64,000 nt of DNA from Apis mellifera (taxonomy: Eukaryota > Arthropoda > Insecta > Hymenoptera > Apidae): assembly GCF_003254395.2 (NCBI RefSeq), contig NC_037638.1, positions 13,289,086 to 13,353,085 of the forward strand, written 5' to 3'. Position numbers and translations under genes: made by a program. The notes beneath the pieces are model-generated. The model did no database searches and was not told the DNA's origin. It saw only the letters and a program-made list of their open reading frames with translations. This document shows positions 1 through 13,337 of the stretch, one piece after another. Each line of letters begins with the position of its first letter. Positions within the stretch are counted from its first letter, which is position 1.

Positions 1-453
1 TTAAAACAATGGATGCTAGATATCGAATCGGCTCCGGAATTCAAATTACTGATAAATTACGTTCAGAAAAATGGTCTCGATATTTATTACTTGGTTAATG
101 AATTCAACAAATCTTTAAATCTTCCGCCTCTTGTTAGTGGAATTAAAGCCTTTTTCGGTTCTTTCGACAATAAAATCACTGGTGGTTTTATCGGTTATTT
201 GATTGATATTGCTGCTCTTGTACCGCTAGAGAAGTTGTCTGATCTGTTCACTGAGAAAAGCAAAAATTCCGAAGTATTCAAGGCTTTCATAGCAGAAGTA
301 TCTTCGTCTAAATATTTTGATTTTTACAACAATATTTTCGAAGATAAACATTATAAGAATTTGGAAAACGATGCCATAAATTTAGGCGTAACTAGAAATG
401 ATTTCCATACTTTTTCTCCTATTTTTGTTATCGCTGCGACAGCATTCAAGTAA
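1..453 (+). CDS. Insect-allergen-related repeat (G12/Bla g 1-like) protein, 5'-truncated by window edge
   Basis: The frame is open from base 1 (Leu-Lys-Gln-Trp) to a TAA at 451-453, so about 150 C-terminal residues are visible and the start lies outside the window. The visible part aligns along its length with the protein at 4867-5529: LKQWMLDIESAPEF against LKEWLQFVESNPEF, then KITGG, then a VP(L/I)E helix start. It therefore covers the last two thirds of one repeat of the insect-allergen-related family, helical lipid-binding proteins secreted in the insect midgut (family knowledge). The ATG at 13 is internal, not the real start. There are no cysteines. The C terminus is hydrophobic (FSPIFVIAATAFK), as in the 4867 and 13338 copies. 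It is tandem and same-strand with the 4867 copy. Confidence 0.88.
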   Translation, partial: LKQWMLDIESAPEFKLLINYVQKNGLDIYYLVNEFNKSLNLPPLVSGIKAFFGSFDNKITGGFIGYLIDIAALVPLEKLSDLFTEKSKNSEVFKAFIAEVSSSKYFDFYNNIFEDKHYKNLENDAINLGVTRNDFHTFSPIFVIAATAFK

Positions 454-539
454 ATAACAATGATTTTGATGAATTAATTGATTGATAAATTAATTAATTC
501 ATTTTTACTTTATGTAAGAAATATTTTTTTTCTAAGAAA

Positions 540-545
540 AATAAA
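540..545 (+). terminator. Polyadenylation signal AATAAA of the first gene
   Basis: A canonical AATAAA lies 87 bases after the TAA of the 1-453 gene and is the first such hexamer downstream. Confidence 0.5.
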
Positions 546-3500
546 GTACGCAATATAAGAAACATGAATTTTTTTATTCTTTCTCCTATTTTTCTTTATT
601 CTTTTCGGATTTAAGGAAGAATTTGCTTTACCACTTATTTATGATAAAAATAATTATATTTTATTTCTTTTTAAAATAAATAATAAATTCTTGATATTTT
701 TATAAAAAAAGTTTTTTTTACAAAATTTTGAAAATCTTGTTTTTCTAGAAAAATTTCATTATTATTTATTAATTAATTATTTAATAATTAACTAAATTTT
801 ATATTTAGCAAGATCTATCTTTCCATTATTTTTGTTAAATATGTTAATTTATTTTATATAATTATATTTTTTATTTTTTATTATGAATATAAAATTATAA
901 TAAATTTCTCTGTTTTTTCTTTTTTCCTGCTGCTTGAATCAAGTAATTGCTTCGATAAATTATATAAAAAATTATTTGTTATGAATCTTATAATTAAACA
1001 AAATAAACAGTAATTATTTATTAAATAAAAATTATATAATAATTATACGTACAACTTGTTATGTCGCTACAGCGTATTCCAGATTACTCGTCCTTAAAAT
1101 CCTAACACTTGAGATTGATTTATAACACAAATATATGAGGCTACTTTTGAATAAAAGTTTTTAGAAAATTTTTAATAATAAATCAAAAACTTCAAAATTC
1201 CTTCTTTTCATTCAATATTAGACGTATTATAAACCAGGTACTTTTTTTGAAAAATAATTTGGAGATAATTTGTGACAGTCTTTTTGATCTTAAATTCAGA
1301 CAACGATTTGGAGATCTTCATTCTAGACATCATTCTATCTTTTTCAAGAAGAATCCCATCAAGAATTTTTATCATGTGAAAGGAACAGATATGAGTGTCA
1401 TGTATTCCTCAATTGATTTTCTAAAAAAGAAAAAAAAAAAACAAAAATCATCAATCAGAAATGCTGCGAGACAAGTAAACTGAACGAATAACGAGACAAG
1501 ATCGAGGAACAAAATCCAATCCACCACGATAATAAGATTGCCACGACCATCAATATTATCATCATCAATATATAAGCAGACTCGTCATCAGCACTCATTT
1601 CGTATCAACAGGTCATCATTTCAACGAAATTCAGCATTTATTGAATATAATTAGCTGAAATTGAATCACTGGAAGAGTTATGACAATATATAATCTGAAT
1701 AGTTTCAATATAATTAACATTTTTGTAATTTTTTCGATTATATTTTTTTTTCGCTTGTATCAATTGTCTTAATAATTCTATAATTGATTAGAATATTATT
1801 ATAATATTATAAATATATATATATTTATATATAATTAATAATATTTATTTATTATAAATTCGCAAGAATCGGTCGCGAGCATAGATACATATATTTTCAA
1901 TAAATACGAATTTCAAACTTTGCCAACAATCGCAAAATAAGAACTAATAAAAGACAAAGAAATGATTGAGAGATTCAAATATTGAAAAATTTATAATATT
2001 TTGGTGATCACTTGCTTCATTCAAAAAAGATTTTCAAATCATCTCCATTTTTAAATTACATATATCTTCTATTATACATAAATATTGCAGATCTAATCAC
2101 TATTTTGTAAATATGTACATTATTTATCATTCATTTCGTTTTATTGTTATAAATATTTAACAATTCTTTCAATTATATTATTTAATTATATATCAATTAT
2201 ATATATTTTTTTTTAACTTATAGAATACACTATACATATATATAAAGTTTGGTTGAGAAAAATTGGGACATAAAAAATCAATCAAAACATTAATCAAAAC
2301 ACAACAAAATTTTGTTAACTATTCTTTCTTTCTCTGATTAAGAAAAGAGACAAATTTATGAAATGTATCTATGAAATGATAAATTTGGAAGGATTATGAT
2401 TTTAAATAAAATAATAAAATAACTAATGACACTCAGAATCAATCTTCTTAATCGTAACTTGAGGAGAATTTTTCAAATTAAGCTAAGAACAAAAATGGCA
2501 ATAAGAATCTGAGAAAAAAAACTCGTTTCATTTAGAAATAATTCGTGCGTATTTATTATAAATCTTCTTGAAACGTGATGTAATGATTATTTTATCATTA
2601 AGATAAGACATTCATAGTTGGAAAATATTTATCATAATAGAATTTCAATTCAATTTTAAATGTCAACTTTAAATATTTTTCTTAAAACAACATTGTTCTC
2701 TAGGAACATCAATTTATACTTTTTATTTTAAATTTAATAGAAATTTAATGAGGAAAGACAAAGAAATTTTTTCATTTTTTTCTGAATAGATAATTTAGGT
2801 TTAGGTCTCTTGATCATTTCCTAGAATAAAATTTATAATGATATATCTATTAAGAACAGGATTTGTGAAGTGATCGGATATCTGGCTTTTATTTTCAGTT
2901 CGAGTATCTTCAATAGTCTAACAATAATTTATAAACGGACATGGCTTTTCAGATCTTCAATTTAAATAAAAATATTACAGCAATAATCATTTTATAACCT
3001 ACACTTGCACGCTATGCGATGGATCACTGCGGAAGCGAGCGCAAGGATTCTGATATCCCCACGCGCTGCGATACGAATCAACGAGAATCCATTCTTTTAC
3101 CCTCCAATGCGACGATTGGTCTTTCCAACTCTTTCTTAATGTGCATTTTTACGAAAAGCAAGGATTGGAGGACAAATCGAGGCTCACAACAATTTTACAG
3201 TTGAATTAGAATAAAAATAGAAGATGGAACAGAATTCAGCGACGATACAATTTACATCAAAACACAATCAGAATCATTATATTAGCCATAAAGAGTTAAA
3301 GTACCATCATTCGTTCACTCGGAGCTCATAATATTATATATATTATATTATATATAAATGATTATATAGTCCTACGGTAGTAAGTGGTCTTTCGAGTAGT
3401 AGCATCAATTTAGGCACCACATTTATGCAATATCCAAAGTTGTTTAATTTTCGACTTAAAAAATATCTAATTCATTTTTTTATCATATATAAAATATTTA

Positions 3501-3818
3501 CTTAATACTGTTTTTAAAATAAGTACAAATATCAATTTTTTCGTCAAAGTATCTTTCTAAAACTTTTATTTTTCTTAAGTGATTGATTATCGTAAAACTA
3601 GAAAGTAAATAAAATTGAATAGAAGTTTATCGAACAGATTCACAATTTACTAGATTGAAAGATTATGTTCATATTTTTAAAATATTTTCAAAATTAATTA
3701 CGTAATTCTTAGAAATAATATTGTTAAGTGAAAAATAATATAAATAATCAACTAAATACTACTTAGAATTTATGAGATAACATTTATCATATAATAATTT
3801 AATTAATAAAAATTGATT
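546..3818. other. Intergenic AT desert with one GC-richer patch
   Basis: Mostly A/T runs with no family remnant that I can align. A CpG-containing patch at about 2995-3210 holds a 61-codon frame (3019-3204) that I do not recognise and do not call a gene. A frame at 1247-1483 ends in a poly-A-like tract and is also not convincing. Confidence 0.5.
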
Positions 3819-3862
3819 AATCTTATCGAAACATGTTATCGTATTCTTATCATGTATATAAA
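3819..3862 (+). promoter_or_regulatory. Candidate promoter of the 4867 gene: GATA box plus TATA box
   Basis: AATCTTATC (3819-3827) is followed after 27 bases by TATATAAA (3855-3862). A second TTCTTATC lies at 3844-3851. The TATA region TATATAAAATGCAAT matches that of the 13338 gene (TATATAAAACGCAAT) at 14 of 15 positions, and the box-to-TATA spacing is the same 27 bases. Transcription would start near 3885. The exon-1 donor is not clear: no GTAAGT follows, and the nearest candidate is GTATAG at 3943. A weaker alternative TATA (TATAAAAT, 4699) lies closer to the gene. Confidence 0.6.
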
Positions 3863-4866
3863 ATGCAATTTTAAAAGTGGTTCAATGATAGTTCGTGTCG
3901 AGAAACATAAGAAGCACAACTAATTATAAAATAAATCACAATGTATAGTAGAAACTACAACTTACATTAAATTAAACATATCATCCATGTATCATTCTTA
4001 TTGAATATCTAAATTATTTTTTCTACATTTAAATTAATTTGAATTAAAAATTTATATAATTAAATTATTATATTTATAATTATAAATATAAATTTATATT
4101 TATAATTAATTTATTATATTATAAATTATTTATAAAATTTATTTTTTAAATTTTTTATTTCAACTTTTTATATGAATATTTCTAGAATTGTTTAAATACT
4201 TTTTTAAGAAAAATTAAGAAAAATATCAAAAAATGTATTGAATATAGATATAATGATACAAAAATATTTAAACTATTCTTATAATGAAATTGCTAATAAT
4301 AAAAATTCATGTCAGATTTAAGTTTTGAAAATACTATTATAATTCTTATAAAATACGAATCAATCAAGATATATATATATCGAGATCATATATGAAATAT
4401 TTAATGGGATATTATTTTTAAGAGAACGAAATAAATCCTTAAAGTTTCAAAAAATTTTTTTTTCTTTTTCTTTAAGTATAACTTCATAATAAAAATGTAG
4501 AAAAGATACGAAAGAGAATCAAATTTTATATATCTAAATTTTAGTGTTCTTTCAAAATATAAAAGAATTCTTAAATTTTAAAAATAAATTTCACTTTTGC
4601 TGAAAAAAAAATTGTTTCATATGTATTATATCATATGTATTTCTACAAATATATAAATTTTTATTAAAATCAAGGTTTTCAGATCAATTGAATTTCTCTA
4701 TAAAATAGTGTTTGAACATTCATTGTTAATTATTGTAAATGATTCTTAATTATAGTTTATGATAAAAGAGTAAAAAAAAATTTAGAAGTAATGATTCATT
4801 CTTTTTACTTATTCTATTAAAAATTTCATTTATTCTTTTAATTTTGCTTTTTTAATTTTTTCACAG

Positions 4867-5529
4867 ATGAAATTTCTTTTGGCTATTTTTATCACTTTAA
4901 TCGTGAACAGCCCCTCGTATGCTTTCAAAGTTCCAGCTGTGGGTTCCGGCGCTCTCGCTAAGGATTTGCAAGATTTTGTTGACTTGATACCATTTCCAGA
5001 TCTCGTCAATCTGACTAAAACATATACTGCTCAGGATAAAGAGTTTAAAGCAACTATGAACCTGATGAAATCTGTCGAATTAAAAGAATGGCTGCAATTC
5101 GTTGAATCTAATCCAGAATTCACGGTGCTGATGAATTTCATGTGGCATAATGGTTTAAATAGTTATAATTTGGTGAATCAGTTAAACGAAAAAGTGGGCA
5201 TACCACGTATACCATTTATTTTTATAAAATTCTTTTCTAATATATCCAATCTTAAAATTACCGGTGGAATTGATGGATTCATAAAAGATACTAAATCTAT
5301 CGTTCCAATAGAGTCCTTGAAGAAATTATACAATGATAAACTTAAAACTTCGCAAGTGTGGAAAAGCGTTGTGGATGAAGTTACGTCAGATAAATATCAT
5401 GGCTATTATCATTACATATTCAATAATTTTTACTATCAAAATCTTGAACAAAATGCTATAAATGCCGGTCTTAACAAAAATTCTTTCCGTACTTATTTAC
5501 CTATATTAATTATAGCTTCTATACTTTAA
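4867..5529 (+). CDS. Secreted insect-allergen-related repeat (G12/Bla g 1-like) protein, single repeat
   Basis: A complete 220-residue protein. Residues 1-19 are a signal peptide (Met-Lys-Phe, hydrophobic core, SYA before Phe-20). One family repeat follows: the GSGALAKDLQDFVDLIP entry at about 27-43, a NPEF...NFMWHNGLN segment in the middle, KITGG and IVPIESL after it. The family binds fatty acids and other lipids in a helical hollow fold and sits on or near midgut microvilli (family knowledge). The start is firm: ATG directly follows a pyrimidine-rich acceptor ending TTTTTTCACAG (to 4866), so a 5' UTR intron abuts the start codon, as in the paralogues. There are no cysteines. The tail LPILIIASIL is hydrophobic. 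The nearest relative here is the truncated copy at 1-453. Confidence 0.92.
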   Translation: MKFLLAIFITLIVNSPSYAFKVPAVGSGALAKDLQDFVDLIPFPDLVNLTKTYTAQDKEFKATMNLMKSVELKEWLQFVESNPEFTVLMNFMWHNGLNSYNLVNQLNEKVGIPRIPFIFIKFFSNISNLKITGGIDGFIKDTKSIVPIESLKKLYNDKLKTSQVWKSVVDEVTSDKYHGYYHYIFNNFYYQNLEQNAINAGLNKNSFRTYLPILIIASIL

Positions 5530-5536
5530 ACCTACG

Positions 5537-5542
5537 AATAAA
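5537..5542 (+). terminator. Polyadenylation signal AATAAA
   Basis: AATAAA starts 8 bases after the TAA of the 4867-5529 gene, implying a very short 3' UTR. Confidence 0.5.
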
Positions 5543-6869
5543 ATGATTTTTATTAAAGAATTAAATATATTTATTTTGCATTTAAAATATGATCTTGATT
5601 TTTCGTCCCACTTTTTTTATTAATTAAGTTTAATTTCTGAAGAAAATTGATTTAAAAATTATTCTGTTTTTATTTTTAAAATTTTGAAAGCGATATCTTT
5701 GAAAGCAATAATTTTGAAAGTTATTTTAGAAAAAAATTTTTTACCTAAAAGTTATTAAAAAAATTTCCATAATTTTTACGTTCAGTTTCGAAATCAAAAA
5801 ATTATTAAACAAAAATTTGTTAATTTTTATATTTTCTTGATAGTTGTTAATATTTGATTTATATAATATGATATAATAATTTCAAAAACATAATTTAGAA
5901 ATTTTTAAAAACTTCTCGATAATATGAATTTGCACTTGTATAATAATCTCAAAAAAACAATAATGGAAAATTTTGTAACAATTCGTACAAGTATTTTAAT
6001 TAAAATATCATTTATATAATATATAATAATCTTAACATTTTCCATCTAATATTTTTGCTACATATAAGGATTGATTATTTAATTGAAGTGGAATATCGAT
6101 TCATTTACAATGTATATCTGGCGAAATAAAATAAAAAGTCGACTGTTTATAATGATGTAATAATGATATTCTTATATGAAATGATTTCTTTTGAAAATTA
6201 TCCGCATTGTATATAATATGAAAATATGTCTATTATTTTATCTTTTTCAATTGTACTTTTTAAAATGTTTATTAAAATATCTGGCTTATTCACTAATATT
6301 GCTTTTTCTAAAAAAATTTTTTAATAAATAATTGATTTAGAATTCAAATTTATCAACTTTATTTTTAGAAAATTTTTCAATTTTTATCAAAATTGGGATT
6401 AATTTTTTTCTTTTTAAATTTTAAATAAAATGCTAGGCAGGAAAAAGACTAAAAAACATACGTTTCTTTCATAAAAATATACATCTATGAAAATAAATGA
6501 CATAATTAAAATTCAAATTTATCAATTTCATTTTCTAAAAATTTTTCAATCTTTATATGAAAATTAAGATTTATATTATTATTATTTTTATAAATTATCA
6601 AAGAAATTAAATTTTTATAAATGTAGACAAAAGATAGAAATAAAATATATATTCCTCCCTTCTATAAAAATAAAATAAACGACAAATCAAAGATCAAATG
6701 ATCAACTTCATTCCCCATAAAATTTTTTTCTGATTAATTCTTCAATATTAGTATTCACGAACAAAAATTTGTTTCTCTTTTATACGATTTATTTTTCGAA
6801 CGATTAATCCCAATGAGATTGATCACTTTGACTTTTTCGTAACTTAAATAATATATTAGTTTATCATAT
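5543..6869. other. Convergent intergenic spacer, nothing recognised
   Basis: AT-rich spacer between the 3' ends of the + strand gene at 4867 and the - strand gene at 6900. No open frame or structured repeat stands out. Confidence 0.5.
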
Positions 6870-6875
6870 TTTATT
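6870..6875 (-). terminator. Polyadenylation signal (TTTATT on +) of the 6900 gene
   Basis: On the - strand this reads AATAAA, 25 bases past the stop codon. Confidence 0.45.
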
Positions 6876-6899
6876 CAATAATCGAATTCATAACAATTC

Positions 6900-7601
6900 T
6901 TAAGTGATCAAAGTTTGTGTAAGATAGACATACAGTTCGTTGAACAGCTCGATCGCGAACGTGATCTCTAAACCGCCCTCCTTCGCCCAAAAGTAATGAT
7001 GATGTAGCACATCGTTGGATTCGAGCGCGGTGCAAAATTCCCGGAAATCTTTTGATCTCAATGCGAGCAGAAATCTGCGAAAACTCGCCGAGTATTTCAC
7101 TTTTTGTCGCAATAGTTCGTGCAGCTCGTCCATAGGTATGGTCTCCAAGATTTTATTGATCATTACAGTCAGGCCTCCGTTCGCCAGACTCGGTTCGTAT
7201 TTAATGAACCTAGGCGACATCTTCCAAAAATATCGTATCTTGTCTTGCCAAGAATCTACGTCCAATCCGTTTTGACGCAAGAAAGAAATCAATTTATGGG
7301 CTTCAGGCATATTTTGGAACTCGCGTAAGATAAATCTCTTCTGATCGTTCACAAAGCTCACTGTGTCGCCGATCTGAGCGTCATATTTCATATATCTTTC
7401 AATGATTCGTTGCACTTCGGACATGGGGATGAAAGCCAAAATATCCTTGAGATCCTCGTCTAGAGAACTATTATCCTCCAATGGTGGCACGTTAGCTAGA
7501 TCGGGATAGTTGGATTGTAGTCTCATCCGATAAGCGAGAAATCCGAAAAAAACGATCGAAGCAGCTGCCACCACACTGACCAGCATGATTTGTGGATTCA
7601 T
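6900..7601 (-). CDS. Divergent insect-allergen-related repeat protein with N-terminal membrane anchor
   Basis: A 233-residue protein. Residues 5-23 form a strong hydrophobic segment followed by Tyr-Arg-Met-Arg, with no clear cleavage site, so it looks like a signal anchor rather than a secretory signal peptide. The family repeat spans about 48-225: LDEDLKDILAFIPM, then MPEAHKLISFLRQNGLDV (compare MPEFRRFANYLQNNG in the 22136 gene), then GGL...ETIPMDEL and a SASFRRFL motif. Codons are clearly GC-richer than in the neighbouring paralogues, and charged residues are more frequent. The coding bases are preceded by AG, so a 5' intron is possible: a donor GTAAGT reads from 7833 downward, giving a 232-base intron. 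A contiguous 5' UTR is the alternative. It could be an older, conserved member kept for a membrane-tethered role (inference). Confidence 0.85.
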   Translation of the reverse strand: MNPQIMLVSVVAAASIVFFGFLAYRMRLQSNYPDLANVPPLEDNSSLDEDLKDILAFIPMSEVQRIIERYMKYDAQIGDTVSFVNDQKRFILREFQNMPEAHKLISFLRQNGLDVDSWQDKIRYFWKMSPRFIKYEPSLANGGLTVMINKILETIPMDELHELLRQKVKYSASFRRFLLALRSKDFREFCTALESNDVLHHHYFWAKEGGLEITFAIELFNELYVYLTQTLIT

Positions 7602-7714
7602 CTCTTTTGGAAGATTAATCCTTCAATTATCAATTAGAAGGAAATCATTGTATGATTTGAAAGAATTTATTTCTTCGGATGCAATTTGTTTGAGGCACGA
7701 TATTAATATGTGAA

Positions 7715-7893
7715 GATAAGATTCGTTGATCAAAGTCTGGATATAACGTAGAGAAAAACGAATAATAAGTTTGAATTTTCGAACAATATTGCTTGGCTAC
7801 GTTAAAGCTTTTAAACACTCGAGCAGAACTTACGGATGGGAAAGTGCGTGATTAAGGTATCAAGGAAAGAGGGATCTTGTTTAGAATGACTGA
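7715..7893 (-). promoter_or_regulatory. Candidate upstream region of the 6900 gene
   Basis: Two competing signals. An arthropod initiator TCAGT on the - strand (7889-7893) lies upstream of a possible exon 1 (about 7834-7891) ending at the GTAAGT donor. Separately, the 9-mer AATCTTATC found at the other cluster promoters occurs on the - strand at 7715-7723, but no good TATA box follows it. Which one is used cannot be decided from sequence. Confidence 0.35.
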
Positions 7894-7929
7894 GTAGATT
7901 CGGGCCATCATATAATGATAAATGTTCCT

Positions 7930-10900
7930 TTTATTAAATTTTATGCATTCTTTGATAAACACAAGAATGAAATAGGTTATGACGTTCGGATATTATCTCT
8001 TTGACACAGGATTCAATAGAATAGAAGATTTCTGGATATGGTTACGAGAAATTTTAATTTGCTTTATGACAAAAATTTAACTGAAATTGACATAGTGGAT
8101 TAATACGCACGTGTCATAGTTATGTGCTGTAGACTACGAAGTCAACTGAGTTTCGTAATAATTTTTTTCAAAACTGTATTCATGTTTATTGTAGAGTAAA
8201 ATGAGAAACATTTATAGGTAATTTAGAATGAAAAGAGAAAAAGAGAGAAATAATGTTTATTAATTAAATTATAAATTAACGAATATCTATAATTAAAATT
8301 TATATTTTAAATTTTTTATTATATTAAAAATCTATATAATTTTTTGATTATTTCAAGTGAAAATATTATGAAAATAAGATTTAAAGAATATTTTCTATAG
8401 AATGTGGAGTAATGAAATTAGTTTAGATAGAATCACACGGAAGTTGTTTTTATATTCTTACATGTAAATAACGTTAAACTTTTGCAAAAATGTACGATAT
8501 ACATACAGTTATTTCTTTAAAAAAATTAAAAAGACATATTGATCACATAATATTGATAGATTAAGTATTAAATGATAATGTGAAGAATCAAGTAATCCTA
8601 ATCAATTACATAGTACATAGTACAATTGTATTGAAGTTAATTACGTTTTACAACATTGTATTCAGTTATCATCTCATATCGTGCACGTATTATGACGTAA
8701 ATTTGTAATATGATAAAATATCTATATATATTTTTGATCCAATTGAATTTAATTAATAAATTAAATAGTTCAAGATGTCAATATCATGATGCTTTTCGAA
8801 ATTTTAATAGGACTATAGATAAGAAAATTATAAAAATGATGAACAAAGTAATATAAATTTTTTGATTAAAAAAATTCGAGATTTATTCTTATATCTCTAC
8901 ATAAAAAAATATCTATATATTATTTTGAATTTTGAAAATTAATTATTTTAATTATAAATATAATATCAAAGAAACAATAATAAACTATAGAGAATATATA
9001 GAGAATTTCATAATTTATTTCGAATTTTTTTTCATTGACAAACATCATATTGAAATATAACATATAAAACTTTTTTTTATATTACATATAAAATTATTAT
9101 TTTCTTAAATTTTTAATTTCAGATAGTTTTTTTGAAGTATCAAATATTTAATCAAAATATTATAATTTTAACAATCTTATTTACTTTTTTTATATTTAAT
9201 TAGTTTTTTCATTTTAAATTAATAAAAATTGTTGATATACAATTTATAATATTGAAAAAATTGATCAAAAATTATTTATTGTTTTAATTATTATTAATAT
9301 TAATTAAAAAGTTATCTGAGTAAAATGAAAAATATATTTATTATTTTTTATCTGAGAAGATAATTTTATATTTGAAACAAATATAATAAATATCTTATAA
9401 TTTTTAAATAGAAGTATTTCGACATCTTCAATGGAATATCTATTTTACATACTAATTTATTATAAAAATTATCAAATATTGAAAAATTCACGTAAATGAT
9501 ATATAATATAATTTGAGTATTTTTATTATCGATTAAAGAAATATATAATCTTGTTAATCACATAACATTGAGAGATTACATAAAAGAAGACAATGTCGGC
9601 AAATGACAAATTCTTTGAAGAATAATAATAATTTATTAAATACAATTGTGAAAATTGCAATCATTGCTGCTTCTTTTAATAATAATATTTATTTTTTTAT
9701 TATCATTTTTTATCGTGCATGTATTTCTTTTATAATAAAATATTGACGTTATTTTCGAAATGCATCTTAAAAAATTCTTAGTTGAATTTGATTTACTGAA
9801 TTCAATTGTATTCAATTCAATTTTATAAGTTTTCGAATATGTCTCAATATTCTTCAAATGAATTTAGAATAAAATTATAAAAATAATATGGAACAAAATT
9901 ATAAAAATTATAAATATATATTTTATCGCATATATTATGCTTCAATATTGGGAATCATCAAAATTTTTATATAAATTATTATATATATATAATATATAAT
10001 ATTATATAATATATAAATATATATAATTATTATTATGTATATTATTATATATATAAATTAAATTATTATTTTATTTTTTATTAATAAGTAAATATTTGTA
10101 AATTATTAAGTAAATAAATAAAAATAAATAAATAATAAATAAATAAAAATAAATATATAATTGCTTATGAGTATTAAAAGTAATTACTATAAGTACTATA
10201 AATACTAAAAGTACTAAAAATAATACTATGCTAATTTTTTTTTTATTAAATTGTAAAAAATTTTATCATATTAAATATTTATATTTATTTGATGTTTCAA
10301 ATATTTTTTTTATTTTAAAGGAAAAAGTTTTAAATTTTTCGAAATATACTTGTTTGTTGATTATTTTGCTGACTGGAATATCTATTTCAATATCAAATAT
10401 TCAAAATCATTAATCATAAAAATTAACTAATTAATTATTATTAGAAAACTTACATATTATTATTCTATAAATTTTGAATGTTTAATATATTTATTATTAT
10501 ATAATATATATATTATTATATAATATTATTATATAATACACAAATAAGAATATAATATAGTATATATTCATATATAAAAAATTACATAGAAATCGAAAAA
10601 ACAAATATAAGCATTCTAATTTATTATTAATTGGCTAAGTGGATTAGAATATAAATATGTAAAATATATTTGTATCCATCATATATTCATCATAAATAAA
10701 AATATAATATAAATATAATATTGCTTTCATTATAATATTGCTTTCATTATTTTCTCATTTAATCAAATTAAATAATTAAATAAATGAATAAATTTTAAAC
10801 GAGTGACTAGTTATTAAAAAATAAACCAATATTAAATCAATAAATTCAATCTTGGCATTTGATTCAGGATTTATGAACAATTTCAATTATCTTTTGATTA

Positions 10901-13320
10901 AAGATACTCTGAAATACTTACATCATCAATAATTATTTGAAATCCAGAATCATCTGTATATTTCAAACATATCTCCATTTTCTATTAAAAAACCATATTT
11001 TTTTTTAAAAGATTGCCATATTTGATTTCGCTCATGTTCTTCAAAAATGCATTTATCACATAATTTTTTTTAAATCAGTATCAATATTTTTGTGATTTCG
11101 TCTTTTATAAACCTTGAAGATGTGAACAATATTATATAATATTAATATTATTTGCATAAACAATGTTAAATATTAAATACGATTAAAAAGAAATTAAAAT
11201 AGATCATAAGCAGACTTAAGATTAAATTAATATTTATTTGAAATTTATATGAAATTTTTAGTGTTATTACCTGTTTTGCATATTTTAAATATATATTAGA
11301 AAATTTAATAAATATTATTTCTTTGTATATATTTACCTGAAAATTCACAAGTATAAATTTTTATTCGTTTTTATGCAAACTTCATTGCTCTTTGAAGTTT
11401 TGATTATGAAATAAGAAAAACAACAAAAAAAAAAATTGCAAAAACAAAAAATATGATATTTATTTTAGAATTTCACTTATATACAGAGATTGTATTATTA
11501 TTAATAATTATATTAAATTAAATACACAATATTAAATAATTAAATTTCTACTTTATCAACTTTTAAAATTTTTTAATTATTATAATATTCAAATAAATTT
11601 GAAATATTTAAGTAACTAGAAAATTCAATTATAATTTTACTTTTTAAAAAATAATTCTTTAATTAATTATATTATAATAATCATAACAAATATATGATTA
11701 ATATTTAATTTTATAAAAGTCAAATTTATAGTAAATATTACAATTTGATTAATTTAACTTTCGTTAATTTATTTTTCAAATAATTGAAAATCCTTATTTT
11801 TAAATTTTATTTATTACTTCATTTAAAGAAATTATTACTTTATTTATTTCTTCTTTTTATTTGATATTTTCATTTAAAATAAAAGATATTTAATCTTAAT
11901 TTAATAAAAGATACTTAATTTTAAGCTTTTAAATTAAAATGAATATAATATTAATATAATATAATATATAATATTAATAAAATTTGTGATATACAGTTTT
12001 TCAAATTAAAAAATTATTTCAATTATTTTACTTAGAATTATTATATTAAATAATAGATTGATTATTGAAATGATTCACTATAATTACTTATTTTATCTAA
12101 TTTGATTTTATCTAATTAGCCAATAATAAATAATTAATAGATTTATTCATATAATAAATAATAAATGTTCATTTTTTTTCATATGATCAATTAATTTCAT
12201 TTGAAATTTTAAATATTCCTTATTTCAGTAGTATTTATTTATTTAGTATCTCATACGTCATATATAAATGTCTTAAATACAAAAAAGTCATAAATGTTTG
12301 ATTGCAAATGTGCAAATGAAGAAAATATAAAAGAAACATTTCTTTATATAAATTTATCTTTTAAATTATTTAAAAAAAATTATTAAGGATATAATTCATA
12401 TAATTCCTTTTTATATGTATATTCAATTTTTCTTTGCTTATTATTTTATTCTAATTGAAGAATGATAAGAAATATCATTTGTATTTTATTGCTTAATGAT
12501 TATATTATTGATATAAAATTGAAAAATTACAAATATTTAGTATAGTATAGAAATAAAATTTTAAAAAAGTATTAATTAAAAATTATTATTTATTATCATA
12601 TAATTTTATATTCTGAAAGATTCTGTTATCTTTTTTTTTTTGCAATTTCGATATTCTATTATCTGATAATTCTATTATCTGATAAAATTATGATTATATT
12701 GTTTTCATCTATAATATTAATTTGATTAGACATCGATATGATAAATATCTATAGATATCATTCGAATTTTTGATTATATAACTTTTTTGATTATGTAACT
12801 GATATAACTTCTATTAAGAAAGAATAAAATTAATAGCATGCAATTAAATAATTGTTACAGAAATTTTCAAGATATATGATCTCAAATATATTTTAAAATT
12901 AATTAAAAATTAAAAAACTTATTATTCAAAAATCATGGCAATAAAATTTCAATTCATAAAAAATTGGAAGTATTATTTTTTATAGTTATTTTTAAATATT
13001 TTCTGTGTATAAAAATTTAAAAAAAATAATAATTCATTAATCAATTCATTTTTCATTCATTTATCAATATCAAAATACAATATATTATTTATTAAATTAT
13101 TAATTAAATTATTTATTATAAATTATTAAATTAAATTATTAATTATATTGTTATTAATTACATTATACTAAATTTAATAAATTTTATTCTATTTTTTTAC
13201 TTTTTTTTATTTAATAGATAATAATTACATTTAATAATACTATATTATAATTACATTACTAATACTATATTGTCAATAAAGCTTCAACACATTGTGAAAA
13301 TTATATAAATAGATTTATAT
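7930..13320. other. AT desert, no gene supported
   Basis: About 5.4 kb of very low GC sequence with runs of (TA)n and TAA/TAAA words (for example 9970-10050 and 10490-10545). The short frames are chance AT-rich translations full of Ile, Asn, Lys and Phe. No remnant of the allergen-repeat family was seen. Confidence 0.55.
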
Positions 13321-13337
13321 ATTTTTATTTCTATTAT

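Noticed and set aside
7015..7328. Frames antisense to the 6900 gene
   Set aside because: Shadows of a real coding region on the other strand. The same holds for antisense frames within 13488-13670, 22260-23074, 29064-29582 and 48218-48421.
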